From NCBI GenBank assembly GCA_949292175.1, contig CASEYJ010000007.1:36564-100563 (forward strand): a stretch of 64,000 nt of DNA, written 5' to 3'. The translations under genes and the position numbers were made by a program. Positions within the stretch are counted from its first letter, which is position 1. Every line of letters starts with the position of its first letter. This document shows positions 45,668-55,833 of the stretch, piece by piece. The notes beneath the pieces are model-generated. The model searched no databases. It was not told where the DNA came from and was given only the letters and a program-made list of their open reading frames with translations. Source of the DNA: an uncultured bacterium (GTDB taxonomy: Bacteria > Cyanobacteriota > Vampirovibrionia > Gastranaerophilales > Gastranaerophilaceae).

Positions 45668-46150
45668 TTACCTATTAAAGAACTTATAAAACTCATTATT
45701 TAACCATCCCATTGGGCTAAAAGGCTTGGTAACAGAACTAACTCCGTCCAAAGTTTTGACAGCTGTCTGATACTTCCCGCTATCACCTTTTCGCAACACA
45801 TAGATTACCCCCTCAGGACTAATTGAGTGAACTCCGGTTTTATCAAAAACTCTAGACATCTGAACCTCTCCCGGTAAAGTTTCAACAGTACTTAAATAAA
45901 CTCCACTACCGGTTGAAAAATTCCAACTATCTACTGTTGCAGAATTGTTTTTTAAAAAAGTTTTACTAACATCTTTTATCACACTACCATTTTCGGAAAC
46001 TCGTATTGCATAACTTCCATTCGGTGCAATTGTTCTTTGTATTAACCTATTAGGATTATGCTTTGAATACCTGCTTGTATAAACACAACCATTCTCTAAA
46101 ATTTTACCTCCGGCATTTACAGCTTTTCTAAAAATTGCAGATTCAATCAT
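45668..46150 (-). CDS. Hypothetical protein, 160 residues
   Basis: This protein is rich in Ser, Asn, Gly, Lys and Tyr with a beta-strand pattern (NGSYAIRVSENGSVIKDVS; SPEGVIYVLRKGDSGKYQT). No signal peptide or membrane helix is seen. No family is recognised; the repeated NGS/EGV turns suggest short repeated beta-hairpins. GGAG stands before the ATG. It lies alone between the ribosomal protein operon terminator and efp, and its 3' end runs up to the efp region without a clear terminator. Confidence 0.65.
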   Translation of the reverse strand: MIESAIFRKAVNAGGKILENGCVYTSRYSKHNPNRLIQRTIAPNGSYAIRVSENGSVIKDVSKTFLKNNSATVDSWNFSTGSGVYLSTVETLPGEVQMSRVFDKTGVHSISPEGVIYVLRKGDSGKYQTAVKTLDGVSSVTKPFSPMGWLNNEFYKFFNR

Positions 46151-46225
46151 TTATTACTCCTATCATTTTACGATTAAGAAAAACCCTCAAGGAAAATTTT
46201 TGCCTTACCATACTCTAATAATACA

Positions 46226-46251
46226 AAAGGCGGTTTGTAAAAACCGCCTTT
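46226..46251 (-). terminator. Terminator of the ribosomal protein operon
   Basis: AAAGGCGGTTT and AAACCGCCTTT pair around GTAA; on the minus strand the stem runs into a T-rich tract. It lies ten bases past the rpsI stop. Confidence 0.87.
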
Positions 46252-46260
46252 GATATCTGA

Positions 46261-46656
46261 TTAACGTTTTGAGAATTGGAATCTCTTACGAGCTCTTTTT
46301 CTACCGTATTTTTTACGTTCTTTAACACGTGGGTCACGAGTTAATAGACCTTCCATTCTTAATACGTTTTTGTATTCTTCATTAGCTTTAACCAAAGCTC
46401 TAGAAATACCGTGTCTGATAGCACCACATTGTGCTACAACACCACCACCTACTGCTTTAACGCGTACATCATATTTTTCTTGATTGTCTGTCAAAACAAG
46501 TGGTCTGTATACTAACATTTCAACAGCAGGTCTGTTACCGATATAGTTTCTTAAAGTTTTACCGTTAACAAAGATTCTGCCTTTACCCTTAACAAGCTTT
46601 ACAACTGCGATAGAGGTTTTTCTGCGGCCTGTTGCCATAATTTCTTTATCTGCCAT
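46261..46656 (-). CDS. rpsI: 30S ribosomal protein S9
   Basis: The 131-residue small-subunit protein places its C-terminal tail near the P-site tRNA. The pattern ATGRRKTSIAVVKLVKGKG at the start and the basic C-terminus (KERKKYGRKRARKRFQFSKR) with the terminal KR are diagnostic. It overlaps the rplM stop by one base, so the pair is translationally coupled and ends the long ribosomal/rpoA operon. rplM-rpsI is a near-universal pairing. Confidence 0.98.
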   Translation of the reverse strand: MADKEIMATGRRKTSIAVVKLVKGKGRIFVNGKTLRNYIGNRPAVEMLVYRPLVLTDNQEKYDVRVKAVGGGVVAQCGAIRHGISRALVKANEEYKNVLRMEGLLTRDPRVKERKKYGRKRARKRFQFSKR

Positions 46657-47093
46657 TATTTAGCCTCCTTTTCGAGTACAATTGGTTTTTGAGCAGCGTG
46701 AGGATGTTCGCTTCCAGCATAGATTTTCAATTTTGTCAATTGAGCTGCACCCAAAGTGTTGTGTGGCAACATACCTTTTACAGCTTTTTCAATAGCCAAA
46801 GTACCGTCTTTTTCCATCAATTCTTTAAAGCTTGCGCTTTTCAATCCACCTGGGTAACCAGTGTGGTGTAGATAAATTTTATCTGTTTCTTTATTACCTG
46901 TTACACGAACCTTTTCAGCGTTAATAACGATTACAAAATCACCGGTATCAACATTTGGAGTGTATTCAGGTTTATGTTTACCTCTTAGAATATTAGCAAT
47001 TCTTGTTGCCAAGCGACCTAAAATTTCGCCTTCAGCATCAATCAAATACCATTTTCTTTCAACTTCTAGAGGTTTTGCTGAATAAGTTTTCAT
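46656..47093 (-). CDS. rplM: 50S ribosomal protein L13
   Basis: This early-assembling large-subunit protein has 145 residues. The segments [37 protein letters not shown] and [12 protein letters not shown] are typical. It lies between truA and rpsI, as in cyanobacterial operons. AACGGAG precedes the ATG. Confidence 0.98.
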   Translation of the reverse strand: MKTYSAKPLEVERKWYLIDAEGEILGRLATRIANILRGKHKPEYTPNVDTGDFVIVINAEKVRVTGNKETDKIYLHHTGYPGGLKSASFKELMEKDGTLAIEKAVKGMLPHNTLGAAQLTKLKIYAGSEHPHAAQKPIVLEKEAK

Positions 47094-47114
47094 GCTAATT
47101 CTCCGTTTATATTC

Positions 47115-47903
47115 TTAATAAGTTACTTCTAACAAAGTTAATCCATACGGACTAACGGTTTGACCGGCTTTCGTCCGATCACGTGCCTCCAAAACATCTT
47201 TCATATGCTCAGGCGGCAATTTATGCCCCTCGATCTCGAGAAGCGTACCGACAATAGTCCTTACCATATTATAAAGGAAACGATTTCCTTCAATATCGAT
47301 AACGACTAAATCACCAAGCCTTTTACAATCAGCTCGGGTCAAAGTACAAACTTTGCTCGGGTTAAGCGTTCCGGAACTTTTGAAACTTGAAAAATCATGT
47401 TCGCCCAACAAATAACTCAAGGATTTTTGCATCCTGTCTATATCTGTCTCAAACTTTACACGCATTAAATCTCCGTCAAAAGCATTCTTACATCTTCTAT
47501 TAATAAACTCGAATCTGTAATGACGACTTTTGGCAGATTTTTGAGCATGAAATGTTTCTGGAACTTCTTTCAAATTATCGACAGAGATATCAACTGGTAA
47601 AATCTCGTTCATCTGATAGAGGAACTTTGAAGCAACAATACATTCCTCAGTATCAAAATGAACAATCTGACCCTTTGAATTCACTCCTCTGTCAGTTCGT
47701 CCGGAGAAGATTGTCTTTATCGGTCTTTTATATCCAGTGACAACATCATCATTTGAGCGGTTATCACTTTTTATCAATGTACAAAGTGCTTTTTCGAGTT
47801 CACCTTGAATGGTCGGTGTATCTATCGGCTTTCCATTACACAACTGTAACTGGCTGCCGGCATAATTCTTACCGATATATTGAACCCGAAAGGCGTAACG
47901 CAT
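47115..47903 (-). CDS. truA: tRNA pseudouridine(38-40) synthase TruA
   Basis: This enzyme isomerises uridines 38-40 of the tRNA anticodon stem. The catalytic Asp lies in FSGRTDRGVNSKGQ near residue 75. YRFEFINRRCKN, FMRV-like DLMRVKFE and FLYNMVRTIVGTLLEI (near 205) are the other conserved blocks. At 262 residues it is full length. It sits between rplQ and rplM, the order found in cyanobacteria; the gap to rplQ is four bases. Confidence 0.95.
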   Translation of the reverse strand: MRYAFRVQYIGKNYAGSQLQLCNGKPIDTPTIQGELEKALCTLIKSDNRSNDDVVTGYKRPIKTIFSGRTDRGVNSKGQIVHFDTEECIVASKFLYQMNEILPVDISVDNLKEVPETFHAQKSAKSRHYRFEFINRRCKNAFDGDLMRVKFETDIDRMQKSLSYLLGEHDFSSFKSSGTLNPSKVCTLTRADCKRLGDLVVIDIEGNRFLYNMVRTIVGTLLEIEGHKLPPEHMKDVLEARDRTKAGQTVSPYGLTLLEVTY

Positions 47904-47907
47904 TACG

Positions 47908-48336
47908 TTACACCAATTGGATCAATGCCATTTCAGAAGCATCACCACGTCTAGGTGGCAATCTGAAAATTCTTGTATATCCGCCCTTACGGTCAGAATA
48001 CTGTTTTCCGATAATAACAAATAACTTTCTCAAAACAGTTTGAGGTGCAAGTTTTTTGTCTTTTACTGCTTCATCAAACACTTCGCCTGTTTGCAAATCC
48101 ATAAACTTACCAGTTTCCTTGTTGTAAATATGTCTTGCAGCTTGACGAATTGCGCTTAAGTCACCTTTTTTAGCAAGAGTGATAATTTCTTCAGCATATG
48201 GTCTCAAAGCTTTTGCACGAGCCATAGTTGTTTTGATTTCACCATGCACAAAAAGTTCAGTAGCCAAAGCACGCAATAATGCATCTCTTTGGTCTTTCGC
48301 TTTTGAAAGCGTATGTTTTTTCGTCATGTGTCTCAT
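47908..48336 (-). CDS. rplQ: 50S ribosomal protein L17
   Basis: The start RHMTKKHTLSKAKDQRDALL and the later LRPYAEEIITLAKKGD identify this large-subunit protein, with a C-terminal region (YTRIFRLPPRRGDASEMALI) that matches the family end. At 142 residues it is longer than the 117-127 residues common elsewhere; the excess is an insert after IYNKETGKFMD (about 75-100). It follows rpoA as in most bacteria. Confidence 0.97.
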   Translation of the reverse strand: MRHMTKKHTLSKAKDQRDALLRALATELFVHGEIKTTMARAKALRPYAEEIITLAKKGDLSAIRQAARHIYNKETGKFMDLQTGEVFDEAVKDKKLAPQTVLRKLFVIIGKQYSDRKGGYTRIFRLPPRRGDASEMALIQLV

Positions 48337-48373
48337 TGTTTTTATCCTTATTTTTTATGTATTGTTTATTTTA

Positions 48374-49342
48374 TTAACCTATTTCTTCTTCTATTTCTGG
48401 GTTAGGCGCAAGGTCTAAACCAAAGTGATGTAATCTTTCAATTACTTCGTCAGAAGATTTTTTACCAAAGTTCTTGATGTTTAACAAATCATGTTCTGAT
48501 TTCTTTAACAATTCAGCCATAGAGTTGATACTTGCTCTCTTCAAGCAGTTATAAGCTCTAACTGATAACTCAAGTTCTTCGATAGTCATACTTGGAACGT
48601 TTTCATCTTCTTCAGTTTCTTCTTCAACACTTGCAACCGGAGCAACAACAGGTTGACCTGTAATAGCAGCGATTTGCATAAAGTGATCGATTAGAAGATT
48701 TGAAGCTTGGCTCAATGCAGTTGTTACTTCAATTGAACCGTTAGACCAAATTTCCAAAGTCAATTTATCAAAATCGATAGAATCACCAACACGGGTGCTT
48801 TCTACGTTGTAACTAACTCTTTTGATAGGCATGAAAGTTGCATCAATAGGCAATACGTCTATTGAAATACCTCTTGAATCTCTAGGAACATCGTGAGCTA
48901 CGTATCCTTTTCCGGTTTCAACAATAACGTCAGCGTGGAAGCTACCACCTTCAGCTACTGTACAAATCAACCAGTCAGGATTTACAACTTTTACACCTGC
49001 AGGTAATTGAATATCACTTGCAAGAACAGCACCAGGTTTATCAACGTCGATACGTAAGTGTTGAGGTTCTTTTGAATCAGTTTTTACAACTAAACCCTTA
49101 AGGTTCAACATTACGTCAATAACGTCTTCCAAAACGCCCGGAATTGCTGTGTATTCGTGAGTAATACCTTCTATTCTTGCAGAAGTTACAGCAGTACCTT
49201 CAAGACTTGACAATAATACACGTCTCAAAGAGTTTCCGATAGTTGTACCAAAACCTTTTTCCAAAGGTTCTACTACAAACTTACCGTATTGGGAACCGTC
49301 TGAACTTGTTGTCGTATTAACGCATTTAATTTTTAATTCCAT
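48374..49342 (-). CDS. rpoA: DNA-directed RNA polymerase subunit alpha
   Basis: This subunit assembles the polymerase and contacts upstream promoter DNA and activators. The N-terminal assembly domain spans about 1-230 (GFGTTIGNSLRRVLLSSLEG; GAVTSxxI-like AVTSARIEG; CLKRASI later). The C-terminal DNA-binding domain runs from about 250 to 315 with LSVRAYNCLKRASINSMAEL and LLNIKNFGKKSSDEV. An acidic hinge (EEETEEDENVP) joins them. It is full length at 322 residues, in the standard position before rplQ. Confidence 0.98.
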   Translation of the reverse strand: MELKIKCVNTTTSSDGSQYGKFVVEPLEKGFGTTIGNSLRRVLLSSLEGTAVTSARIEGITHEYTAIPGVLEDVIDVMLNLKGLVVKTDSKEPQHLRIDVDKPGAVLASDIQLPAGVKVVNPDWLICTVAEGGSFHADVIVETGKGYVAHDVPRDSRGISIDVLPIDATFMPIKRVSYNVESTRVGDSIDFDKLTLEIWSNGSIEVTTALSQASNLLIDHFMQIAAITGQPVVAPVASVEEETEEDENVPSMTIEELELSVRAYNCLKRASINSMAELLKKSEHDLLNIKNFGKKSSDEVIERLHHFGLDLAPNPEIEEEIG

Positions 49343-49418
49343 TCTTTTAATCTCCTAGTTTAAAAATAACTATCTTGGATTATACTTCGCCGAATCTCCT
49401 CAGCTAAGAACAAATCCA

Positions 49419-50021
49419 TTACTTAGAGTAATATTCAATTACAAGTTGTTCTTTAATTTCAGGATCCAATTCTTCTCTTTCTGGAATTCTATCGAAAGTG
49501 ATTTTCAAAGCATCCTTATCAATTGTCATCCAAGCCGGAGCACAAGCTAAATCAATCATTTCAGTTACAGATTTCAAGAACTGTGCACTTCTTGACTTGA
49601 TAGTGATAACATCACCTGCTTTTACTGAGTATGATGGAATATCAACTTTTTTATCGTTTACAAGAACGTGACCGTGGTTAACGATCTGTCTTGATTGTTT
49701 ACGGGTAATACCCAAACCTGCTCTGAACAAGATGTTGTCTAATCTTGATTCAAGTAATTGTAACAAGATTGTACCAGTTACGCCTGTTCTTCTAGCAGCT
49801 TCGCTATAATATCTTGCAAACTGTTTTTCGCTTACAAGGTAAGTAAATCTGATTTTTTGTTTTTCAGCCAAGTGGATTGCATATTCAGAAAGTTTCTTTC
49901 TAACTGCACCGTGTTGACCTGAAGCGTTTTGTCTCATAGAAGATGTCAATTTTCTATTTGACAAATCTTTTACCTTTTTATTTCTAAATAATTTATTAGA
50001 AGGTCCTGTATATCTAGCCAT
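49419..50021 (-). CDS. rpsD: 30S ribosomal protein S4
   Basis: This primary 16S-binding protein nucleates 30S assembly and often represses its own operon. The start is ATG 50021 (MARYTGPSNKLFRNKKVKDL) with AAAAGGAG upstream, giving 200 residues. A longer frame to 50138 runs through the structured leader and is rejected. The S4 RNA-binding domain has LLQLLESRLDNILFRAGLG near 98 and QIVNHGHVLVNDKKVDIPS near 120. The gene lies between rpsK and rpoA; cyanobacteria usually keep rpsD elsewhere. Confidence 0.97.
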   Translation of the reverse strand: MARYTGPSNKLFRNKKVKDLSNRKLTSSMRQNASGQHGAVRKKLSEYAIHLAEKQKIRFTYLVSEKQFARYYSEAARRTGVTGTILLQLLESRLDNILFRAGLGITRKQSRQIVNHGHVLVNDKKVDIPSYSVKAGDVITIKSRSAQFLKSVTEMIDLACAPAWMTIDKDALKITFDRIPEREELDPEIKEQLVIEYYSK

Positions 50022-50045
50022 TTTAAATTTTCTCCTTTTACTTGT

Positions 50046-50135
50046 GGCGGGGCATCTATGGTTTGCGTTTTGGCTTTCACGCAAGCCCCCGCCGTTTACT
50101 TTACTTATATATATGCACGGGATTACCGCACATAT
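50046..50135 (-). promoter_or_regulatory. Structured leader before rpsD
   Basis: Between rpsK and rpsD two strong structures occur. CCGCACATAT (50126-50135) pairs with ATATGCACGG (50111-50120), with two G-T pairs. A GC-rich stem (50046-50052 with 50087-50093) encloses a second stem (TTGCGT 50063-50068 with ACGCAA 50079-50084). The position suits autoregulation by S4, but the known S4 pseudoknot is not demonstrated. Confidence 0.5.
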
Positions 50136-50143
50136 CATAGAGA

Positions 50144-50530
50144 CTATACTCTACGTTTTTTAGGTGGACGGCAACCGTTGTGAGGGATAGGAGTAACGTC
50201 TCTGATAAGAGTGATTTCCAATCCTGCTGCCTGAATTGCTCTGATTGCAGTTTCTCTACCTGAACCAGGTCCTTTGATATGAACTTCTACTTTTTTCATA
50301 CCTTGGTCAATTGATTTTTTTGCTACCATTTCAGCTGCTGATTGTGCTGCGAACGGAGTTCCTTTTCTTGCTCCTTTGAATCCGCTTGCACCTGCTGTAG
50401 CCCAAGCAATAGCATTACCTTGAGTATCAGTAGAAGTTACTATTGTATTGTTGAAGGTTGATTGAATGTGTACAACACCTTGCAATACATTTTTCTTTTC
50501 TTTTTTCTTTGTTTTTTGTGGTCTTGCCAT
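50144..50530 (-). CDS. rpsK: 30S ribosomal protein S11
   Basis: This platform protein of the small subunit has 128 residues. [37 protein letters not shown] [20 protein letters not shown] and the C-terminal [18 protein letters not shown] are signature blocks. It follows rpsM by 76 bases and precedes the rpsD leader. Confidence 0.98.
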   Translation of the reverse strand: MARPQKTKKKEKKNVLQGVVHIQSTFNNTIVTSTDTQGNAIAWATAGASGFKGARKGTPFAAQSAAEMVAKKSIDQGMKKVEVHIKGPGSGRETAIRAIQAAGLEITLIRDVTPIPHNGCRPPKKRRV

Positions 50531-50606
50531 TTTTTTATCCTTTATCTTTTTACTTTAATTATTTTTAATTCCTAAACTCAAAGGGATAATCCCTTTTTAC
50601 AGTTTA

Positions 50607-50978
50607 TTAAGCAGTTTTCTTTTTAGTAATTGCTAAGCCTTTTTTACCACGGCGAGTTCTTGCATTAGTTTTTGTTCTTTGACCGCGGCAAGGAAGATTA
50701 CGTTTGTGACGCATTCCTCTGTATGATCCGATTTCTTGAAGACGTTTGATGTGCATTGAAACTTCACGTCTTAAGTCACCTTCAATATGATAATTTGCTA
50801 ATTCATTACGCAAATTTTTAATATCTTCTTCTGTCAAATCGTCTGTTCTTAAATCAGGTGAAATACCTGTTGCTTTAAGGATATTTTCGCTTCTTTTTGG
50901 TCCGATACCGTATATGTAAGTTAAAGCGATAATCATTCTTTTGTTACGAGGTAAATCTACCCCTGCTAATCTTGCCAT
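50607..50978 (-). CDS. rpsM: 30S ribosomal protein S13
   Basis: This head protein of the small subunit contacts the P-site tRNA. The start [20 protein letters not shown] and the C-terminal [20 protein letters not shown] are diagnostic; 123 residues is standard. AAGGAG precedes the ATG. A gap of 168 bases to rpmJ is longer than elsewhere in the operon. It contains imperfect inverted repeats (GGTGAGG with CCTCATACC on the minus strand) but no gene. Confidence 0.98.
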   Translation of the reverse strand: MARLAGVDLPRNKRMIIALTYIYGIGPKRSENILKATGISPDLRTDDLTEEDIKNLRNELANYHIEGDLRREVSMHIKRLQEIGSYRGMRHKRNLPCRGQRTKTNARTRRGKKGLAITKKKTA

Positions 50979-51146
50979 TTTAAATTTTCTCCTTTTCTTG
51001 TTGTTAGATTTTTTTGGGTATGAGGCTTAAATACTTCCTCACCATTGACTAATTTTGTCCGCCAATTCGACATAAATAGAATTTGTGCAATTCCCGGCAC
51101 CAGTGAAGAGTTTACAATCAAGTATTCCCTCCACCCTTAACAAAAA

Positions 51147-51260
51147 CTATCCTTGTCTTTGTTTGTGTTTAGGGTTTTCACAAATTACGGCAATTCTGCC
51201 TTTTCTTTTGATACATTTGCATTTATCGCAAATTTTCTTAACTGATGATCTTACTTTCAT
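51147..51260 (-). CDS. rpmJ: 50S ribosomal protein L36
   Basis: This 37-residue zinc-ribbon ribosomal protein was read directly on the minus strand between infA and rpsM. It runs [20 protein letters not shown], then [17 protein letters not shown] and TAG. The C-x2-C...C...H zinc ligands are Cys11, Cys14, Cys27 and His32, so this is the zinc-binding form. AAGGAAAAAC lies just before the ATG. Confidence 0.97.
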   Translation of the reverse strand: MKVRSSVKKICDKCKCIKRKGRIAVICENPKHKQRQG

Positions 51261-51299
51261 TTTGTTTTTCCTTTATATTAATGTGTTCGTGAGATTTTG

Positions 51300-51515
51300 T
51301 TACTTAAGCCTGAAGGTTATACGCCCTCTAGACAAATCGTATGGTGTCATTTCAACTTTGACTCTGTCTCCAGGCAATATTCTTATGAAATTTTTTCTAA
51401 TTTTTCCGGATATATGAGCCAGAATTTCGTGATCGTTCTCAAGCTTCACGCGAAACATTGCGTTCGGCATGGATTCAATAATTGTACCTTCTATTTCAAT
51501 AACGTCTTTTGACAT
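51300..51515 (-). CDS. infA: Translation initiation factor IF-1
   Basis: This S1-like OB-fold factor binds the ribosomal A site during initiation. The 71 residues match the family throughout: [64 protein letters not shown] precedes the ATG. It is the first gene of the operon; secY, adk and map, often located upstream, are absent here. A promoter and a leader of about 110 bases stand before it. Confidence 0.98.
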   Translation of the reverse strand: MSKDVIEIEGTIIESMPNAMFRVKLENDHEILAHISGKIRKNFIRILPGDRVKVEMTPYDLSRGRITFRLK

Positions 51516-52017
51516 ATTTTCCTCTTTTTCGGCTTTTATAAGCTCCGAAACGCACTCGTCGCAAGGACTTGCAATTTATACGTCGGAATTTTTACATGTG
51601 CATAGTACACCCAATTTGGTGTATAAATCTATAATACTTGCAAAATATTTGAATGCAAGCGGTATAACTGAATTTTCATGCTAAATTCTCTATCTTTTTA
51701 ACTGAATGTTTTTTAAATATAACCACTCTTTCAATAAGCACATACTTAACCGAAATAAACTATTTACAAATACTTTCATCCTTTTTGTAAATTTTTCTTA
51801 ATACTTTTAATTATTTTATTTTTAAATAAACAAGCTATATTCAAAGAAGAAATTCACACCAAAATCCTGATAAAAAAATGAATTTTTGGATAAATATAAA
51901 AATTTTTCTAAAATTCCTCTCGATATATTAAGTTTCATTACAAAAATTATAAACACTGAAATCAGAGCTCACAAAAATACTTTATATAACTAAGAACTAC
52001 TGAGAGGAGTATTAAAG
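51516..52017. other. Intergenic region between divergent operons
   Basis: The left part holds the infA leader and promoter. From about 51700 to 51990 the DNA is very AT-rich with A and T tracts and no open frame that carries a ribosome site. The right end holds the leader of the gene at 52018 (GAGAGGAG). A short plus-strand frame at 51469-51684 overlaps infA and lacks a ribosome site. Nothing else is recognised. Confidence 0.6.
51631..51658 (-). promoter_or_regulatory. Promoter of the infA-ribosomal protein operon
   Basis: On the minus strand TTGCAT (51658-51653), a 16-base spacer and TATTAT (51636-51631). The expected start is near 51624. The leader includes a bulged hairpin (GCTT/AAGC over TTTCG/CGAAA, about 51528-51552) before the ribosome site. 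Confidence 0.55.
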
Positions 52018-52395
52018 ATGGCTTACAAGGTTAACGGAATCGAATCTGAGGATGACTTAAGAAAAGCTCAAGCCGCAGCACAAGCTCAGGGTGCTGCCGT
52101 TCCTAATTATCAAGATTGGGCAAAAGTACTTGGAACCCTTCAAGAAGCAGGCATCGAATCTACCGGTTCTTATGAAGGTGACAAAGCTAAATTAAAACAA
52201 ATTGAAGAAGAAGTTGAAAACTTTATTCAGGAAATGCAAGAAGAAAAAATTGCAGAAGAAAGAAGAAAACAACAAGAACAAGTAAAAGACACTTCTGAAA
52301 GTGATAATAATCAAGATATAAAAGCAACAGTTGCGAACGCAACAAGTTCTATGATTATGGCTGATTATATGAAATATTACCATTTAATGTCATAA
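52018..52395 (+). CDS. Hypothetical protein with a charged helical segment
   Basis: This soluble 125-residue protein starts MAYKVNGIESEDDLRKAQAA, then an Ala/Gln-rich stretch and a segment (NYQDWAKVLGTLQEAGIEST) resembling a short helical domain. A strongly charged helix follows (KLKQIEEEVENFIQEMQEEK, then ERRKQQEQ). The end is SSMIMADYMKYYHLMS. No family is recognised; the style matches other small lineage-specific proteins in the window. GAGAGGAG stands before the ATG, and a terminator follows the stop. Confidence 0.68.
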   Translation: MAYKVNGIESEDDLRKAQAAAQAQGAAVPNYQDWAKVLGTLQEAGIESTGSYEGDKAKLKQIEEEVENFIQEMQEEKIAEERRKQQEQVKDTSESDNNQDIKATVANATSSMIMADYMKYYHLMS

Positions 52396-52434
52396 AACCC
52401 CCATTAACTGAAATTCTAATATAAATTCGTAAGT

Positions 52435-52480
52435 AAAAGTATCGTCACCCTCCCCCCTCTTGACGGTACTTTTTATTTTT
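52435..52480 (+). terminator. Intrinsic terminator with a C-rich loop
   Basis: AAAAGTATCGTCA (52435-52447) pairs with TGACGGTACTTTT (52461-52473) with one G-T pair. The loop is an unusual pyrimidine tract, CCCTCCCCCCTCT, and T residues follow. Confidence 0.82.
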
Positions 52481-52544
52481 TAAACAAATACTCAAAACAT
52501 ATTCTGAGATTTATGTTATAATCTTTGATTATAAGGAGAAGGAT

Positions 52545-53381
52545 ATGCTTAGAGGACCGTTTTTAGATAGAAATTGGATGGGACAAAACCCAAATTATGA
52601 TGAAGCAGATATTGTTATGTTAGGATTACCTTTTGATGGAACTGTATCTTACAGACCAGGCTCGAGGTTTGCTCCTGAACAGATTAGATTGGCAAGCTGG
52701 GGACTGGAAGAATATTCCCCTAAATTTGATAAATTTTTGGAAGATGTTAACTTTCACGATGCGGGAGACTTAGAATTTCCTCTTGGAAATACCTACAAGT
52801 CTTTGGATGTAATTGAACAAAACGTAGAAGATATATATAAAGACGGCAAGAGAGTTTTTGGTATTGGGGGAGAACACCTTGTAACATTACCTGAAATTAA
52901 AGCTGTCGCAAAGTTTCATAAAGATTTAACAATTGTTCACTTTGATGCTCACACGGATTTAAGAGAAGAATATCTTGGAGAAGAAATGTCTCACTCGGCT
53001 GTAATCAGACACGCTTCAAAGATTGTTGGGCCTGAAAATATCAGACAAATCGGAATTCGCTCAGGTATGAAAGAAGAGTTTGAATTTATGAAGAAACATA
53101 ATACTCTTGCTAAACAATATTCTGACTTGGATGCACTTAAAAACAAAAAGATTTTCGTAACTGTTGATTTAGATGTTTTAGACACATCCATAATGCCGGG
53201 AACAGGGACACCTGAAGTTGGAGGACTAACGTTTAATGAATTAACAGGTTGGTTTGAATACCTCAAGAACTTTGATATTGTCGGTGCCGATGTCGTAGAA
53301 TTAGCACCTGACTATGACGCTTCCGGAGCTTCAACTGCGGTTGCAACAAAAGTTATAAGAGAATTGTTAATGGTAATGTAA
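52545..53381 (+). CDS. speB: Agmatinase/arginase-family ureohydrolase
   Basis: This Mn-dependent enzyme most likely splits agmatine to putrescine and urea. The metal ligands are in GIGGEHLVTLPEIKA (near 104), HFDAHTDLREEY (near 130) and VDLDVLDTSIMPGTGTPEVGG (near 207, split at the Gly pair). At 278 residues it is compact. The Pro-Gly-Thr-Gly-Thr loop with DAHTD points to the SpeB side of the family; formimidoylglutamase or guanidinobutyrase cannot be excluded. AAGGAGAAGG is the ribosome site. ligA starts at the next base after its stop. Confidence 0.9.
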   Translation: MLRGPFLDRNWMGQNPNYDEADIVMLGLPFDGTVSYRPGSRFAPEQIRLASWGLEEYSPKFDKFLEDVNFHDAGDLEFPLGNTYKSLDVIEQNVEDIYKDGKRVFGIGGEHLVTLPEIKAVAKFHKDLTIVHFDAHTDLREEYLGEEMSHSAVIRHASKIVGPENIRQIGIRSGMKEEFEFMKKHNTLAKQYSDLDALKNKKIFVTVDLDVLDTSIMPGTGTPEVGGLTFNELTGWFEYLKNFDIVGADVVELAPDYDASGASTAVATKVIRELLMVM

Positions 53382-55352
<1,971 letters not shown>

Positions 55353-55367
55353 ATATGAGGTATGAAA

Positions 55368-55814
55368 ATGAAAAAAGGTCCTAAAATAATACAAATATCT
55401 GGTATTAAAGGATTATTTTTAGTGGCATTTACAATTATATGCTTAGGTGCAGGATTTATCGTATTCCCAGCTAAGGTTGCTATGGCTATGTGGAATTATA
55501 CTGTTTCTACATATTTTACAGCAGTTCCTACGATAAGCCTATGGCAAGGAATCCTTTTATGGGCATTTACAGCCTTGAGCGTATATCTTTTAAATCATAA
55601 AAAAGCCCCAATCGAGTTTAAGCAGCCTATGGAGTTGAGCGATGAAGAAATGCAAGTTCTTATGAATAGAATAAGAATGCAAAAACAAGCACAAAAATTA
55701 AACGCTATGTTGCTCAAAGCTAATGAAATAAAAGTTATAAAAAAAGAAGAAGAATCTGTTAAAGAAGAAGAAAATAACCAAACATCAAATAATGTGAATG
55801 AGAAACATTCTTAG
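55368..55814 (+). CDS. Two-helix membrane protein with a charged tail
   Basis: The 148-residue product has two transmembrane helices (GLFLVAFTIICLGAGFIVF and SLWQGILLWAFTALSVYLL) and a long Glu/Lys-rich cytoplasmic helix (LSDEEMQVLMNRIRMQKQAQ). ATG 55368 is used because GAGG lies seven bases upstream; the ATG at 55362 is too close to it. No family is known. It lies 15 bases past ligA, and its 3' end overlaps the ribosome site of the SIMPL gene, so it is cotranscribed with both. Confidence 0.72.
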   Translation: MKKGPKIIQISGIKGLFLVAFTIICLGAGFIVFPAKVAMAMWNYTVSTYFTAVPTISLWQGILLWAFTALSVYLLNHKKAPIEFKQPMELSDEEMQVLMNRIRMQKQAQKLNAMLLKANEIKVIKKEEESVKEEENNQTSNNVNEKHS

Positions 55815-55833
55815 AAAAAGAGAGGAAAAAGTT

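Noticed and set aside
49419..50138. Longer rpsD with a 39-residue N-terminal extension
   Set aside because: The extension is the translated structured leader; the family start MARYTGP at 50021 has its own AAGGAG.
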